Assembly: GCF_005239225.2 (NCBI RefSeq)
Contig: NC_133295.1
Location: 2,728,001-2,792,000 of the forward strand
DNA length: 64,000 bases
Origin: Populus alba
Lineage: Eukaryota > Streptophyta > Magnoliopsida > Malpighiales > Salicaceae
Direction of reading: 5' to 3'
In this document: piece after piece, positions 1-17,415 of the stretch
Layout: each line of letters begins with the position of its first letter
Numbering within the stretch: position 1 is the first letter of the stretch
The notes under the pieces: model-generated
The model's input: only the letters and a program-made list of their open reading frames with translations
What the model was told of the DNA's origin: nothing
The model's database searches: none
Position numbers and translations under genes: made by a program

Positions 1-695
1 TATAAATTAAAATAGTTTAATAATTTCTTATTGGTTCAACAGCCAGCCGTTGTCTAAGTTAGTTCAAGAACCAATGTTTTGTTATATTCATTTCTTCCTT
101 TTAAAAGCTATTTTCCAATTTTGAAATACTTCTATGTTTTCTATTAAATGTAGGCTATGTTTAGTTGATTAATGGGTTAAAATTTATTGCTATAATTATT
201 TATTTGTGTTTAATGGAACTTTTTATGTACGGTTTTTTTGTTTAAAGAAAGGGATAATCGTTACTTATAAACCAATTAATATATAGTATTTTTTTTCCTA
301 AAAAGAAACAGATAAGTTTTTATTTTTTTTATTTTTTTTCTACTAACTATTTAATTTGTTGTTCAATTTACTGACACAATGACCGTTTTAAAAAATATTC
401 ACATACTTCACATGATTTCTGTGATAATTACTAATTTATTTATTTATTCTTAAATCCTCTAGACAGAAACACATGGGGTAAAAAAAGTCAGTTTAATCTG
501 CATTTTAATTTAGCTATGATATTTTTTACTAGATTTTTTTTTTATTTTACTTGCAATTCAATGATTAAAAAATTGAAAGTACGGTATCCTATGTAGAGCA
601 TTCGAGATAATTATTATTGCTTAAAAACATTATTTTTACTAATAAGTAAAAAAGCTAAAGCCAAGGAGAGTGTTTGAGTAGTGAAAATTATTGAT
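1..695. other. AT-rich intergenic DNA, no gene seen
   Basis: This stretch is very AT-rich with many A and T runs. Neither strand carries a coding frame that resembles a known protein. It ends at the direct repeat that flanks the MITE beginning at 706. Confidence 0.6.
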
Positions 696-705
696 CACAC
701 ACTCG

Positions 706-867
706 CAAGGGCGGAGCAAGAAAAAAAAGTTTGGGAGGAGGGCTAAAATTATAAATTAGAGGAGCTAAAAAAAATATATAAAATATTTACAATTATAAAT
801 ATATAAGGGAGGGGTATTTTTTTGCAGGGGCCCCGGGCCCTGCCAGCCCCCCTCCCTCCACCACTTG
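706..867. mobile_element. hAT-like MITE with target-site duplication
   Basis: The element begins CAAGGGCGGAGC and ends CTCCACCACTTG, which gives imperfect terminal inverted repeats. It is bordered by the direct repeat CACACACTCG at 696-705 and 868-877. A perfect 8-10 bp duplication fits hAT-type insertion, for which 8 bp is typical. The centre is AT-rich and the right end is a G/C-rich run around 828-860. There is no coding capacity, so it is non-autonomous. The family assignment rests only on the GGGCGGAGC-type terminus and the duplication length. Confidence 0.65.
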
Positions 868-877
868 CACACACTCG

Positions 878-1306
878 CAATGTTGTGGACTAAAACAATG
901 TCATTTTTTTTTTATCTTTTAATTATTTTTTTTATTATGTCTTTTAATTGCAAGATTAGCACCCAATTACTTCAAATTTATTGGCCAGTAACAAAATTGA
1001 AAGATATCAAATATAAGTGGTGTGTTTAAATTTTGTATAGAAAATACACTTTACTCTTCCAATTTATAAAATTAAACATTTTTTATCTCTTATTATTTTT
1101 TTTAAATTTAATTTTTGATAAACAACTTTATTTTTATTATTTCTAATTTTTCTAGATTTTTAATGAGAGAGAAATTTTTGTTGGATTCCATCATAGAAAA
1201 AAAGTTATTTGTTTTTGCATACTCCGACCACCAAATTTATTGATATTGGTGTCCATGAGTTTCATATGATAAAAAAAGTTCAATGGTAGTTGTTTCAAAT
1301 CTCAGC
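878..1306. other. AT-rich intergenic DNA, nothing recognised
   Basis: No protein-like frame, RNA gene or clear repeat border was seen between the MITE and the foldback element. Confidence 0.5.
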
Positions 1307-1312
1307 ATTACC

Positions 1313-1594
1313 CATAGTTTTAAAACCTGGCCTAGTGGCCATCCAGGTCTAAGGTCCAGGTTCCGGGTTTTGACTGGGTCACCGGGTCGGTCGAGTTAAA
1401 AATTTATTTAAAATCAAAACGATTCGTTTTAGTAAAAAAAAAAAAAAAAAGAAAAGGCCAACGAGTTTGCGGTCGGGTCTTGCCAGGTCAACCTGTCGGG
1501 TTAGCCAGGTCACATCAGGTTTTTCCTTTCTTCTTTTTTTTCTTCAACCTGACCCGGTTCCAGCCCTAAGTCGGTTAGGTTTCAAAACTATGGT
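1313..1594. mobile_element. Foldback/MITE-type element with flanking ATTACC repeats
   Basis: The left end reads CATAGTTTTAAAACCTGG and the right end reads GGTTTCAAAACTATGG, so the termini are imperfect inverted repeats. The hexamer ATTACC occurs immediately outside both ends (1307-1312 and 1595-1600), as expected for a target-site duplication. The interior is unusually GC-rich for the window, with repeated GGGTC/CCGGGTC motifs and a short A run. It has no coding capacity. The superfamily is not assigned. Confidence 0.6.
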
Positions 1595-1600
1595 ATTACC

Positions 1601-2335
1601 TAAAAAAGTAAATCAAAGATATGACAGAAGAAAAATCTAACTTGTTTTGATTTTCATGTTTTGAGGCCATTTTTGGAGTTTTTTTAAGTTGTTAATTTTT
1701 TTTTAAGTGTTGTAAAGGTGTTTTCTTGGTTAAAATGGGTTAAAAGGAAGGGGGGGGCATCAAATGCGTCGTGTGGAAAATACCATATTTACCCTTGAAA
1801 GCATGTTGTAAGGTTTAAATAATGAAGGGCAAAATAATAATTTTATTGTGCGAATTCATAGTAAAATGTGAGGTTGTACAATGAAAAATGTATGATATAT
1901 GTTCGTTTATGTGCGTGTGTGTTTGTGTCATATACTTGGTTGGGCCTTGACCCAACCGAACAACATATATGGTTAGACTTAGGCCCAACCGAGTTCTCTC
2001 TTGTTCCCCTCCCTCTCTCTCTTCTCTTAATCTCTTTTTATTTTTTACAAGCTACAATCCTACTATAAATAATCCATGTGGGAAAATAACAAAAAAGTAG
2101 GGCTGCCACCTTTAGCAGCTGAAATATTTTTTCATGTATTTTTAGCTATGAATTCCATGTTTTAATAAGAGAGAATGTGGATTCTCCCAGCACAACACAA
2201 AACAAAAAATATATAGGTGGATTGCTCACACACTTGTAAATATCTATTCATTACATTGTTTATAAGGTGCATATTTTTTTTTTTTGTTGTTGTTGTATTT
2301 TGGTCTCAATAGTTTTTAAATTTTATGTTTTGATT
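1601..2335. other. Intergenic DNA, no gene seen
   Basis: Low-complexity AT-rich sequence. A 66-codon open frame at 1868-2068 has no recognisable similarity and low-complexity content, so it is not called as a gene. Confidence 0.5.
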
Positions 2336-2340
2336 ATGAA

Positions 2341-2634
2341 GTATCAAAGAACCATCTCAACCCAATAACTTAAGCTGTTAGGTAAGGTCCTATGATATGA
2401 TTTATATTATTCTTTAACACACTTCCTCAAGTGAAAACCCTTTAAGCTTGAAATTTACATATACCCACATTACTTTGTGCTTAATTTTTTTAACAAATAA
2501 ATGGGGATGGTGAGATTCAAACTCGTAACCGTTTGGTCAACAAGGCTCTGATACCATATCAAAAAACCATCTCAACCCAATAGCTTAAACTGTTAGGTAA
2601 GGTCTTAAGATATGATTTATATTATTCTCTAACA
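2341..2634 (-). mobile_element. TRIM (terminal-repeat retrotransposon in miniature)
   Basis: Two direct repeats of 78 bp (2342-2419 and 2557-2634) flank about 137 bp. Read on the minus strand each begins TGTTA and contains the same CCTTACCTAACAG and TTGGGTTGAGATGG blocks. The sequence next to the inner edge of the 5' repeat is TGGTATCAGAGC (complement of 2545-2556), the standard primer-binding site complementary to initiator tRNA-Met. A purine-rich GAGGAAG tract precedes the 3' repeat. ATGAA lies at both borders (2336-2340 and 2634-2638), consistent with a 5 bp target duplication, with one base of ambiguity at the right edge. The terminal dinucleotide has decayed from the usual CA. Nothing is encoded. 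Confidence 0.8.
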
Positions 2635-2638
2635 TGAA

Positions 2639-4192
2639 ATTTATTCTATTATATTTCAATCCCTAATAGATGGGGGATTTATCTTGAATCTCTAATAAAT
2701 GGGGCACATAAAGGAAGAGAGCAAGAGAGCGATATTGAAAAGGGAGAAGAAATAACTTTTTATTGGCTGTAAAAAACATCGATATTGAAGTCATTATATT
2801 CATATTAAAGAGAAGAGCTTAATAAAAAGTGGTTTGAGCCTTAAATCATGCTTGAAAAAATAGTCAAAATCCAGAAAGTGTTTTGATTTGATTTTGAATT
2901 TTTAGATTAATTAGAATGTGTTTTGCATTTGAAAATAAGGTTATGTAGGTTTATGAAATGTGTTTTTTTGATGAAAATAAGTTGAAATTGAATTAAAAAA
3001 AAACCAAACCTTATTTTTTCAGCTATAAAATATGACTAGAAATTATTGTCGAGACTAACACATTTTCTTAATAAACAAACAAAATGCATCACCAATTGTT
3101 TTATAAAAAAACAAGACATGCTAGTTTGCCTTTTCATGCCAAAGCATGTATGGCTTGTCCTTTAAAGCCTAGACTCTCTTGACATATTTTTAATTTTTTA
3201 ATTTATATTTTTATATTCTAAAATATTATTTTTTCCAGATGAAATAATTAAAAAAAAGCATATAATTATACAATACTTTTCAATTAATATTATTAATTAC
3301 TTTATAAATAATTATATATGAACTTTAATATGCATATTTTCTTTTAAAGATTTCTCATGAATATTCAATAAGAATAAAATTTTTTATTCTGAAATTTTTA
3401 TTAAATTCTTTCAAATTAATTATTTTTTATATTCTTACATACAATCACATAAAAATAATCAAGAAATAATTTTCTGACTTTTTTTTTATTAAAAATCTAT
3501 TTCTCAAATCATGATATATTTTTTGTTTAAAAACCAAGTCACGAATAAAAAAATATGAAATATATAAACAAAGAAAGAGAGTTTTTGACAGATAAAATTT
3601 TGGCAAAAATTCACAAGAAAAAATTGCGTGTCCAACACAATTGTGCCTAGACAATCTCTTTTTTTTTAAAAATAAATTTGCATGACAAAAACGCGTGATG
3701 TAATTCTTATGTAAATAAAGTAAAACGGATCATGAACGTACACCAAATTTCCAATTTTGAGTAAAATATTTTAAAATTAAAAAAAAAACTATCAATTTTT
3801 TCCATCTACTCCTTAATATATTTATAGGCTAAAATAGCAGCTTGCGACCCATTAGAATAGTTAAATTCCAAAGATCTTGGTTGAATTTTTTTGGATTATT
3901 TGAGAAAGTAAAAGTTTTTGTTCGAAGGGTTATTTTTAACAACACAGGAAATAGAGGTCCACAAAGAATAAAAGATAACTCAAATTTAAACCCTAAAGAA
4001 CCCAAATTGAACATTAGTTTTATTTTAGGGACTTTTCTGTACTCTGATTTTCAAGAAACGACCCTGAAAGAAACACAAAAAAATCTTTCACCGACCCTCT
4101 CTCTCATTAAACGCAAGCTCTTACCTTTCTGAATATATTTTGGTGCTGAAAGAGAGCGAGAGAGAGCGCAAAAAAAAAAAAAAAAAATAATA
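2639..4192. other. Intergenic DNA and CDKC upstream/5' leader
   Basis: AT-rich DNA without a supported gene. The last 100-150 bp is the likely 5' untranslated leader of the CDKC gene. It contains CT-rich sequence (near 4085-4110), a GA repeat (4150-4168) and a long A run directly before the start codon. The 96-codon frame at 3842-4132 is not similar to anything I recognise. Confidence 0.5.
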
Positions 4193-10031
<5,839 letters not shown>

Positions 10032-10635
10032 CTTGAGATATTTACCTTCGAAGAGTTGTGGGGCATTACTGGCTGTAGGAAGAATTCCCAACGCATCTGC
10101 AGAGCAATCAGGGGATGCAACTCTGGTGAAAAAAGAGTAGGCTACAAGCTTAGTTAGGGTAAATGATAATGCAGATTCTTATTCTCAAATGTAAACTGAG
10201 GAATGTTCCGCTTTTTGGAAGGACATGTTCCTGTATTTGTAACTCCACATGCGATGGTTTGGCTGAATAGTTGTCTGGTCTTTACTGTACTTGATTTACG
10301 ATATTTAAATTCAAGAATCACTTTATTTTGATGATAATTGGCAGTCTCCAAAGCAGTCATAATCAAATAAAAAAATTCATCCCCTGTGAATATTAGAAAC
10401 ATAAATGGTAGTTCAAAAGTGAGAGCGATCAGCAGCAGACTATTTTTGTTTTATTGATATTCTGGCATGATATGTGGCTTCCAAACCTCGAAATAAAGTT
10501 GATCAAATAAGCCTCTCCAGAAAGATGAGATAAAATGGTCACTGTTTGCAAATTATCTTTGAGAAAATTACAGGTCATAGGCTTTCAAATATGAAGGGCT
10601 AAGTAATAATCATGTTCATAATATAATTGAACTCA
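10032..10635. other. CDKC 3' untranslated region and spacer
   Basis: Sequence after the CDKC stop codon. An AATAAA near 10492 and related A/T-rich signals could serve for polyadenylation. No further gene is supported before the receptor-kinase relic at 10636. Confidence 0.45.
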
Positions 10636-10927
10636 AGAAATGACAGCCATTCTTATCACTTCGAGAACCAAAACAATAAAGTTTAAAAATTTATACTTAG
10701 TTCGCGTTGATCATATTGGCGTCAGTAATACATCCCAAACACCATCATTGTTCAATGTACGAGGATTATATTACATGTCTTGCTTTCAGATGAACAAATA
10801 TTACATACCCTCAAAGATTATAGAACGCCTCGCTCTCTGCAGATATGTTTGCGTAGCCTTTCTACTTGACTACTTTATCATTGTATGCCTACTCTGTTTC
10901 AATGATCACTTCCAACGCTTGATGATG
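10636..10927 (-). pseudogene. Relic of a third LRK10L-type kinase (3' end only)
   Basis: This segment matches the 3' flank and last codons of the two intact receptor-kinase genes (compare 12186-12478 and 19026-19322). On the minus strand it encodes a version of the C-terminal HYQALEVITETE, with changes, and ends in TAG at 10889-10891. Similarity stops at about 10927, so the rest of the gene is gone. It shows that the array once held at least three copies in the same orientation. Confidence 0.8.
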
Positions 10928-11015
10928 AACCGAACCCATCTCTAAGTAGAGAAAGAGTTATTTTTTTTTTTTAGTAATTCTTCTAAATACTTGGAGTAGT
11001 CCCATCTTTTATGGA

Positions 11016-14000
11016 CGGACCAAACTTAACCTAATAACAAACATCTCTCACTCACCTATGAATGAATGAATCTATCTAATACATTATATTTCTAAATAGT
11101 ACAAGAATTTCATACTTGACGAACAGACTATACGACCTGGAGCACAAAGTGAAAGGAGCTCCAATATATAAACCTAATACAGGTTATATAGGAGACATCA
11201 ATCTCATACTTAATTACTTCTTAAAGTGTATTAATATACCCCAGATATTTTTAGTTACACATGACTAAATATAATTCAATCCCTCAAAAATTTAATTTAT
11301 ACTCAATCCATCTTTACAATTACAAGTATTCTAAACCATATCAAATTTATTCGAGTGATATGATCTCAGCCGGTGAATACAAGTAACAGGTGTACAACTA
11401 AAATTACTTTTTTTTTTTGCACTCATATCAATCAGATCTGAATTAACTCGATTTTCTAAAAGTATTTATTTAAGTTGAATTATTCCATGGCCATAGAATA
11501 TACTCCTAAAGTAGCGATTATTCAAAAGTCATAAAGGATAAAATTTTAAGATCTTAGATATGATCTTCGAGATTCATATGATAAAGAAGCAGAGATCCAT
11601 TCTTTATTCTTGTAATGAATGTAAGCACATGTAGTATGAAATACATGTTATAGTAAAGCTTACTTTTTTCTTTTTTGAAAACAAAGAAAGTATGTCATTG
11701 CACTTTTATTAAAGGAAATACACCATACGAGTTTTAGTCTTGTCATAAGAAAACATAGATTTCAAATAAAAAATTCTCATTTGCTCACTGTCATTAGTGG
11801 CAAATGAATAATTTTATACTTGGCTTCAATCATAATAAAGACATAAATGGTGGGAATTCATTCATATAATTTTTTTTTAAGAACCTCATCTTGCTCTCAA
11901 TCAAGGTGACTTTTTAAGAATTACTTTGAGTTAAAATTGCTCCCGCTACACTTAAATTGTTTATTAAGCATTAAAACTTAAATAATTTCATCTCTACTCA
12001 CTTTACAAGTGTTAGATGTAATTGTTCATGTGAGTAAATCAATCTGAATCTATCAATATACTTTAACAAATGATATTATACAATACTCACAATATATTTC
12101 ACAAAACAAATAACGAAACATGATATACTAATAATATTTATTTATTATTCAATAATTGTAAGCCTTCATATGATGCATTTAACTCAAGAAATGACACCCA
12201 TTCTTATCACTTTGAAAACCAAAAAAACAAAGTTCAAATATTTATACTTAGTTCGCGTTGATCATATTGGCGTCAGTAATACATCCCAAACACCATCATT
12301 GTTCAATGTACGAAGATTATATCACATGCCTTGCTTTCAGATGGACAGATATTACATACCCTCAAAGATTATAGAACGCCTCGCTCTCTGCAGATATGTT
12401 TGCGTAGCCCTTCTACTTGACTACTTGATCATTGCATGCCTACTCTGTTTCAGTGATCACTTCCAACGCTTGATAATGAGGTCTCCCTGGCATATTTGCA
12501 TGCATTCTTCCAGGACCTGCAGAAGCAAAAGGGCTAGGAGGCATTGTTAACTTGTCTCCTTCTCCTTCCAACATTTGCACGACAGTATTCATGGACGGAC
12601 GATCCACGGGGTGCCACTGAATGCACCATAGTCCCACAAGAGTCAGCTTCTTTGCGATTTGCGCGTCCCCCTCCTTTTCAATTCTGATTCTCAGCTCTTC
12701 TCCTTTGTCCAGGCTGTTGTAGACCCATTCTGGGAAGTAGATTTGGTTGCTGTTCTCTACCTTATCATCGATTGTCTTCCTCCCTCCGACCATTTCAAGC
12801 AACACCATTCCAAAACTATAAACATCAGACTTGTAGGAAACATGCCCGAAGTTCCTAGAGAAAACTTCAGGTGCAATATACCCCATGGTTCCTCGAGCTG
12901 TAGTCATTGACACGGCACTCTGATCCTTGGAGCACAGCTTTGCTAGACCGAAATCAGAAATCTTTGGATTGAAATGGTCATCTAACAAGATGTTATGAGG
13001 TTTGATGTCGAAATGGAGGATTCGCTGATCACAACCTTGGTGAAGGTATTCGATGCCTTTAGCCATGCCAAGAGCAATATCCTGAAGCCTCTCCCAGCTA
13101 AGACTGGAGGTTTCGCCATGTTCTGAAGATACAAATTTCTCTAATGATTCATTTGGCAGGTAATCATAGACCAGACCTCTTCGAAATCCATCAGCACAGT
13201 AACCGACTAAGCGTATAACATTGACGTGATGGATCTTTCCCATTGTTGCCACTTCATTGATGAACTCCTCTCCGTTTCCTGTTGAGTTGTTCAGGATCTT
13301 CACAGCAACAAAGATCTCATCAGAAAGCTTTCCTTTAAACACAGTTCCATATGATCCCTGACCCAGCTTGTCCTTGAACTCATCCGTAATCCTTTTAATG
13401 TCAGCGTATGTGTATCTTGCGGGCTTGAGAGCTTTATAATCTGCCAGAAAGCTTTCAATCCTTTTCTGATTGTTTTTCGCTGCTTTATCGGAGCTGTAGA
13501 CACGGTAGGCTGCGAACAATACCAGCAATACAAGAACCGAACCCACGGGTGCAACTGCAAACAAAACATTTCTTTATCAAGAACTCGTCAAGATAGTTCA
13601 GAAGATGCAAGATAAGGAAACAATTCTAAAACTTCCAAATTTGCAGAAATCTCACCCGCACCCTCTATCTTCCTTATTTTGCCTGTAAGAGAAAATATAT
13701 GGTGACATTAGATTCTTTAATAGCACGCATTCGACAATCATAATTCGTGGATCTTATGCAAACCATGACTATCTTGTGCAATTTACTAAATCTCAACATG
13801 TATCAAGCAACCAGCCTACATGACCTGAAAAGTACATGTTTCATAACTAAAATTGAAGAACTCATGAAAATATTTGATTTTCTTAACTAAGAGTCATCCA
13901 ATAGTTCCAAATTAAGCACAAAGAATTAGATTGGCTGCAGAAAACTGAAGCAGAATCTAATACAGACCGTACCTTTTTTTGATTTAGGCTTCTCATAGCA

Positions 14001-15025
14001 TTCAGTTTCAAGCTTAGTAATGTAATTCTTCCATCCGCAGAACTTGCCTTGTTCTTCACAACCTACACATGCTGCTGGTTCTGACCAATTCAACTGAAGA
14101 ATATTACGGTCAATCATTTCCGATGGAATTGATGTAACATTATACATCTTGGTACAAGAAGTCAGGTCTGTATAACCTAGGAAATTATTAGAACTATAGG
14201 CGTAGATATCATATCCAGGACCACCAAGGCAGGGTATCCGGTCATAAAAATCTCCATGCTTTGATGTACAGTTGAAAAGGGCATAATCATCCCGGTACTC
14301 GCCTGCAAATTTGAAAGGAGATTTAGATAAACTGAAGTTTCTAAGCTGTCCTGGGAAGCAGTTATCTGGATCAGCTGCAATGATTAACCGTGATTTATAG
14401 TCAATTTTCTTGATGTTGAGCGTCACAGAAGTTGGTAGCTGCAACAATGTTTCCTTCCTTTCATTGCAAGATACAACAAACCCAGGATCATAGCCAAAGT
14501 ACTCTGGCTGCTTGTCGAGTCTGAATGGAAATCTTATGGCCGGACCATGCTTCTTACACTTTTCTTCTCGGAACGTTTCGTTAAGGCCAGCTCCATGACA
14601 TACAAGGACCAGCATCAACAAGCAAACTACAGAGAGATCCATTTCCAGAGACACAGTTTTTTTTAGCTTCACTGTCCTGCAAATGATGTTATCGTGAAAA
14701 CGTAATTTGGGGCTTGGCTCTCTTGAGTAATTTCTGTATAGTTTACTCCATTGACTTGAGCCGTGGAAAACATTTCAAGGACTTGGCCAATCTGATATTG
14801 CTAGGTTCCTTTATGCTTTTTCCGTGTGGGGTATTTATGTTGTGGTGCGAAGTTGCTAGGAAAAGCCAGAGCTCAAATCTGTCACGTTAGCAAGTCATCA
14901 AAGATGAGGGATAAGTTACAGTCAAGTTTGTCACTTTTCCATCCCAAGAAATGCAAGAGGTAATGCCGGTCATGCATAAAAGTCGATGCTAAGGTTAGAA
15001 GTCAAGCTCCATTCTTACCGTATTG
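11016..15025. repeat. Tandem duplication unit 1 (receptor-kinase gene plus flanks)
   Basis: This unit is collinear with 17866-21935. It runs from the CATCTCTC-type downstream spacer through gene A to about 380 bp upstream of its start codon. Spacer blocks such as GGAGCACAAAGTGAAAGGAG and GCCGGTCATGCATAAAAG occur in both units in the same order. Divergence is clear in the spacer and ectodomain exon but almost absent in the kinase exon. The downstream spacer 11016-12439 holds no other gene. Confidence 0.85.
12440..14642 (-). CDS. LRK10L/rust-resistance-type receptor-like kinase, copy A
   Basis: Three exons on minus: 14642-13973, 13682-13656 (27 nt) and 13554-12440, giving 603 residues. Order: signal peptide (1-19); Cys-rich GUB_WAK-type ectodomain (about 24-220) with several N-glycosylation sites; a basic KIRKIEGA linker encoded by the mini-exon; a membrane segment (about 233-252); Ser/Thr kinase (about 290-580). 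The kinase has glycine loop LGQGSYG (296-302), Lys318, Glu333, catalytic Asp415 in HFD (not HRD, a non-RD kinase as usual in this family) and DFG Asp433. It is expected at the plasma membrane as a putative pathogen or wall sensor; the ligand is unknown. The start is the ATG shared with copy B; copy B's upstream ATG is GTG here. The ectodomain has lost the Cys of the usual CGYPGF motif (it reads FGYDPGF). Confidence 0.9.
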
Positions 15026-15150
15026 ACTCTACATGAAACTTCACTCTATATGATTGAGTAATTTCTGTATAGTTTACTCCATTGACTTGAGCCGTGGAAA
15101 ACATTTCAAGGACTTGGCCAATCTGATGTTGTGGTACGAAGTTGCTAGGA
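14716..15150. repeat. Direct repeat in the promoter region of copy A
   Basis: About 90 bp at 14721-14808, starting GAGTAATTTCTGTATAG and including GACTTGAGCCGTGGAAAAC, recurs almost unchanged at 15055-15143. Copy B has the first of these (from about 21648) but I did not find the second there. The second copy lies at the far edge of duplication unit 1, so it may mark the breakpoint of the tandem duplication. Confidence 0.75.
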
Positions 15151-15268
15151 AAAGTCTTTAATTAATTAAAAGTAAATGCAGAATCTCAAAGTCTTCTCTA
15201 GCTTTTTTATTTAATTGAAAATTATCAGAATTTTAATAAAAAATGGATGAAGTTTTGGCTTTAATAAC

Positions 15269-17319
15269 TATTACGACCCGAATCCCGGATCCATGACTGG
15301 CACATAGGCAAGATTTCCCTCCAAGGTTCCATACCTATACGAACCCAAACTTACATACAATCTTATCCTTCAAAACTCAATCAGAATTCAACACAGCACT
15401 AATTACAAAACTAATTTTATAATATAATTTAATTATCTTAATACAAGAGTTAATATAATTCCATAGTTTTGGAACACTAACTAGACATAAAAAAAGGTAA
15501 TAATTACAACCAAAAAGCAGGTTCGGAAGGTTCAACAAAAATTACCCGCTATCAAGCTATAAGCTTGAAAAGATAAATAATGAGAGGGTGAGTTGAACAA
15601 CTCAGTAAGTAGATAATGTTCAATACACACACACGAGGTAATACAACAATGAGAGTATATGTACAATTATGGTTTTAGGTTCTTATAGGAAGGTTTATCA
15701 AATAGGCCATAACAAGAATATCATAAGGTAAAGCTCGTCAAAAAATAAAAATGCAATGAGCATGAGGCTTCGTACTGTGGGATGATCAATCCACACAGGT
15801 TGGTGACTCCCCTGACCAACTAGGGTTCAGATACGATGTGCACAAAAACTAACACTACCCTATTAGCATGAGTATTCTAACTGACATACCATAGGTTCAT
15901 AATCATAATCAAACAAATATATTCATATCTCAAAGCTCAACTCATGACATTAATCAAATGAGGAGTTATCAATTTAGAAGTCAATTCAAATTATATACTG
16001 GTTCATATCAAGAATTCAGATTCAATAATTGAACATACTTTATCATAACAAGGATAATAATCAACATATATATTATCAAGAAGCATGATCGAATTCATAT
16101 TAACAAATCAAATATTTATAATATTTCTCATGCATATGAAAAATTATCCACTTACCTGACTCGAAAGCAACAACACTCAAAAGCAGATACCGAAAGAAAT
16201 CTTACAGACGTCCTGCCGGTAGAATATCAGGATTATCTGAATACAAAGGAGACATATTCAAGAACGACTTGAAAGAACATATAACCTATTTAATACATTT
16301 AACTAAGGGTGTATTCCATAACACTATATGTTTTTGAACTAACTAGTCAATTTTCTAAAAAAACCCGAAATTTAACGGTTTTTCTAAAATCTAATTCATA
16401 ATAAAACAAATAATAAAACTGGTAATAATTCACTAAATAACCCTCAATTATTCATCAAACTAATTTGCAAAAGCTAATATTACAGGTAGGGACTAATTTG
16501 GAATTTATCATATTTTAAGGCCAAATTGTAATTTTCATCTAATTGGAGGACCAAACTAAAAATATCATAAATTCATGACTATAGTGAAATTATGTCCATA
16601 ATTCATCCTCATTTCTATCCAGAATCTCTAATTATGCTCCAAGGACCATTCTGGAATTTTTCCAAATTTTTAAGGTATTATGCCCATAATTCATATTTCA
16701 TTCTGTTCAGAATCTCGGAATATGCTCCAGGGATCAATTTGTAATTTTCCAAAGTTTGGGGACTAAACTGTAATTTTCGCAAATTGAGGGACCAAATTGA
16801 ATTTTCATCATCTTCAACCTCCAACCCAGAATTTCAACAGAAAACCTATTGTTCTTTCCAAATTTCTAACTCAAAATTCACCATTTACACAATTCATAAC
16901 TCAAAATCATTAAAATCTTCCATAATCAATTACCCATAACAATCAATCTCTAACATTCAAATTAATTAATCAATCAAACCCAAAACATAATCTTCAAAAC
17001 CCTAACATTCATCAAAACCGAAATTTAAAGTTCAAATAACATATTATTCACACATAAATCTTACCCTTTTAACTTATTTTCTTCAATTCATTTATATTTC
17101 CCTTCTAATTTCCCTTTTTTTCTCTTCTTTTTCTTCCCCTTTTCTTCTCTTCTCCCGTCTGTTTTTCACTCTTAATTTCAGAACTCTTTTTTTTTTTTCG
17201 TATTGATATTTATCATCTTTTTATTCAATCACTACAATACTCCTCATTTAATTATACTTATTCTTTAAGCCTCCAAGGGCTTTATTGCCTTTTCCTACTC
17301 TTAAATTCAAAACATTACA
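15269..17319. mobile_element. Probable solo LTR, about 2.05 kb
   Basis: The left end reads TATTACGACCCG and the right end reads AAAACATTACA. ATAAC occurs directly outside both borders (15264-15268 and 17320-17324; the match extends to AATAAC with one base shared). A 5 bp duplication and a CA terminus fit an LTR retrotransposon; the opening TA looks like a decayed TG. There is no gag or pol frame and no second LTR nearby, so a solo LTR is the simplest reading. It lies between the two receptor-kinase units and is absent from both. Orientation is uncertain because the complement also starts TG. Family not assigned. Confidence 0.6.
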
Positions 17320-17415
17320 ATAACCACCACCAAATTTTCGGCAACCTTTAGCCAACAACAGCCATGAGATAGCCTCAAGTCTTCGCCTTCAATCTGAAAC
17401 AAGCCATCAAACATC

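Noticed and set aside
12659..12910. 83-codon plus-strand frames antisense to both kinase exons (also 19503-19754), and the 126/98-codon frames at 12170 and 19098
   Set aside because: They are shadows of the conserved kinase coding strand. They are identical in both units because the kinase exon is, and they resemble no protein.
13926..14672. Longer start for LRK copy A at 14672
   Set aside because: The codon there is GTG, not ATG. The first ATG in frame is at 14642 and matches the start conserved in copy B.
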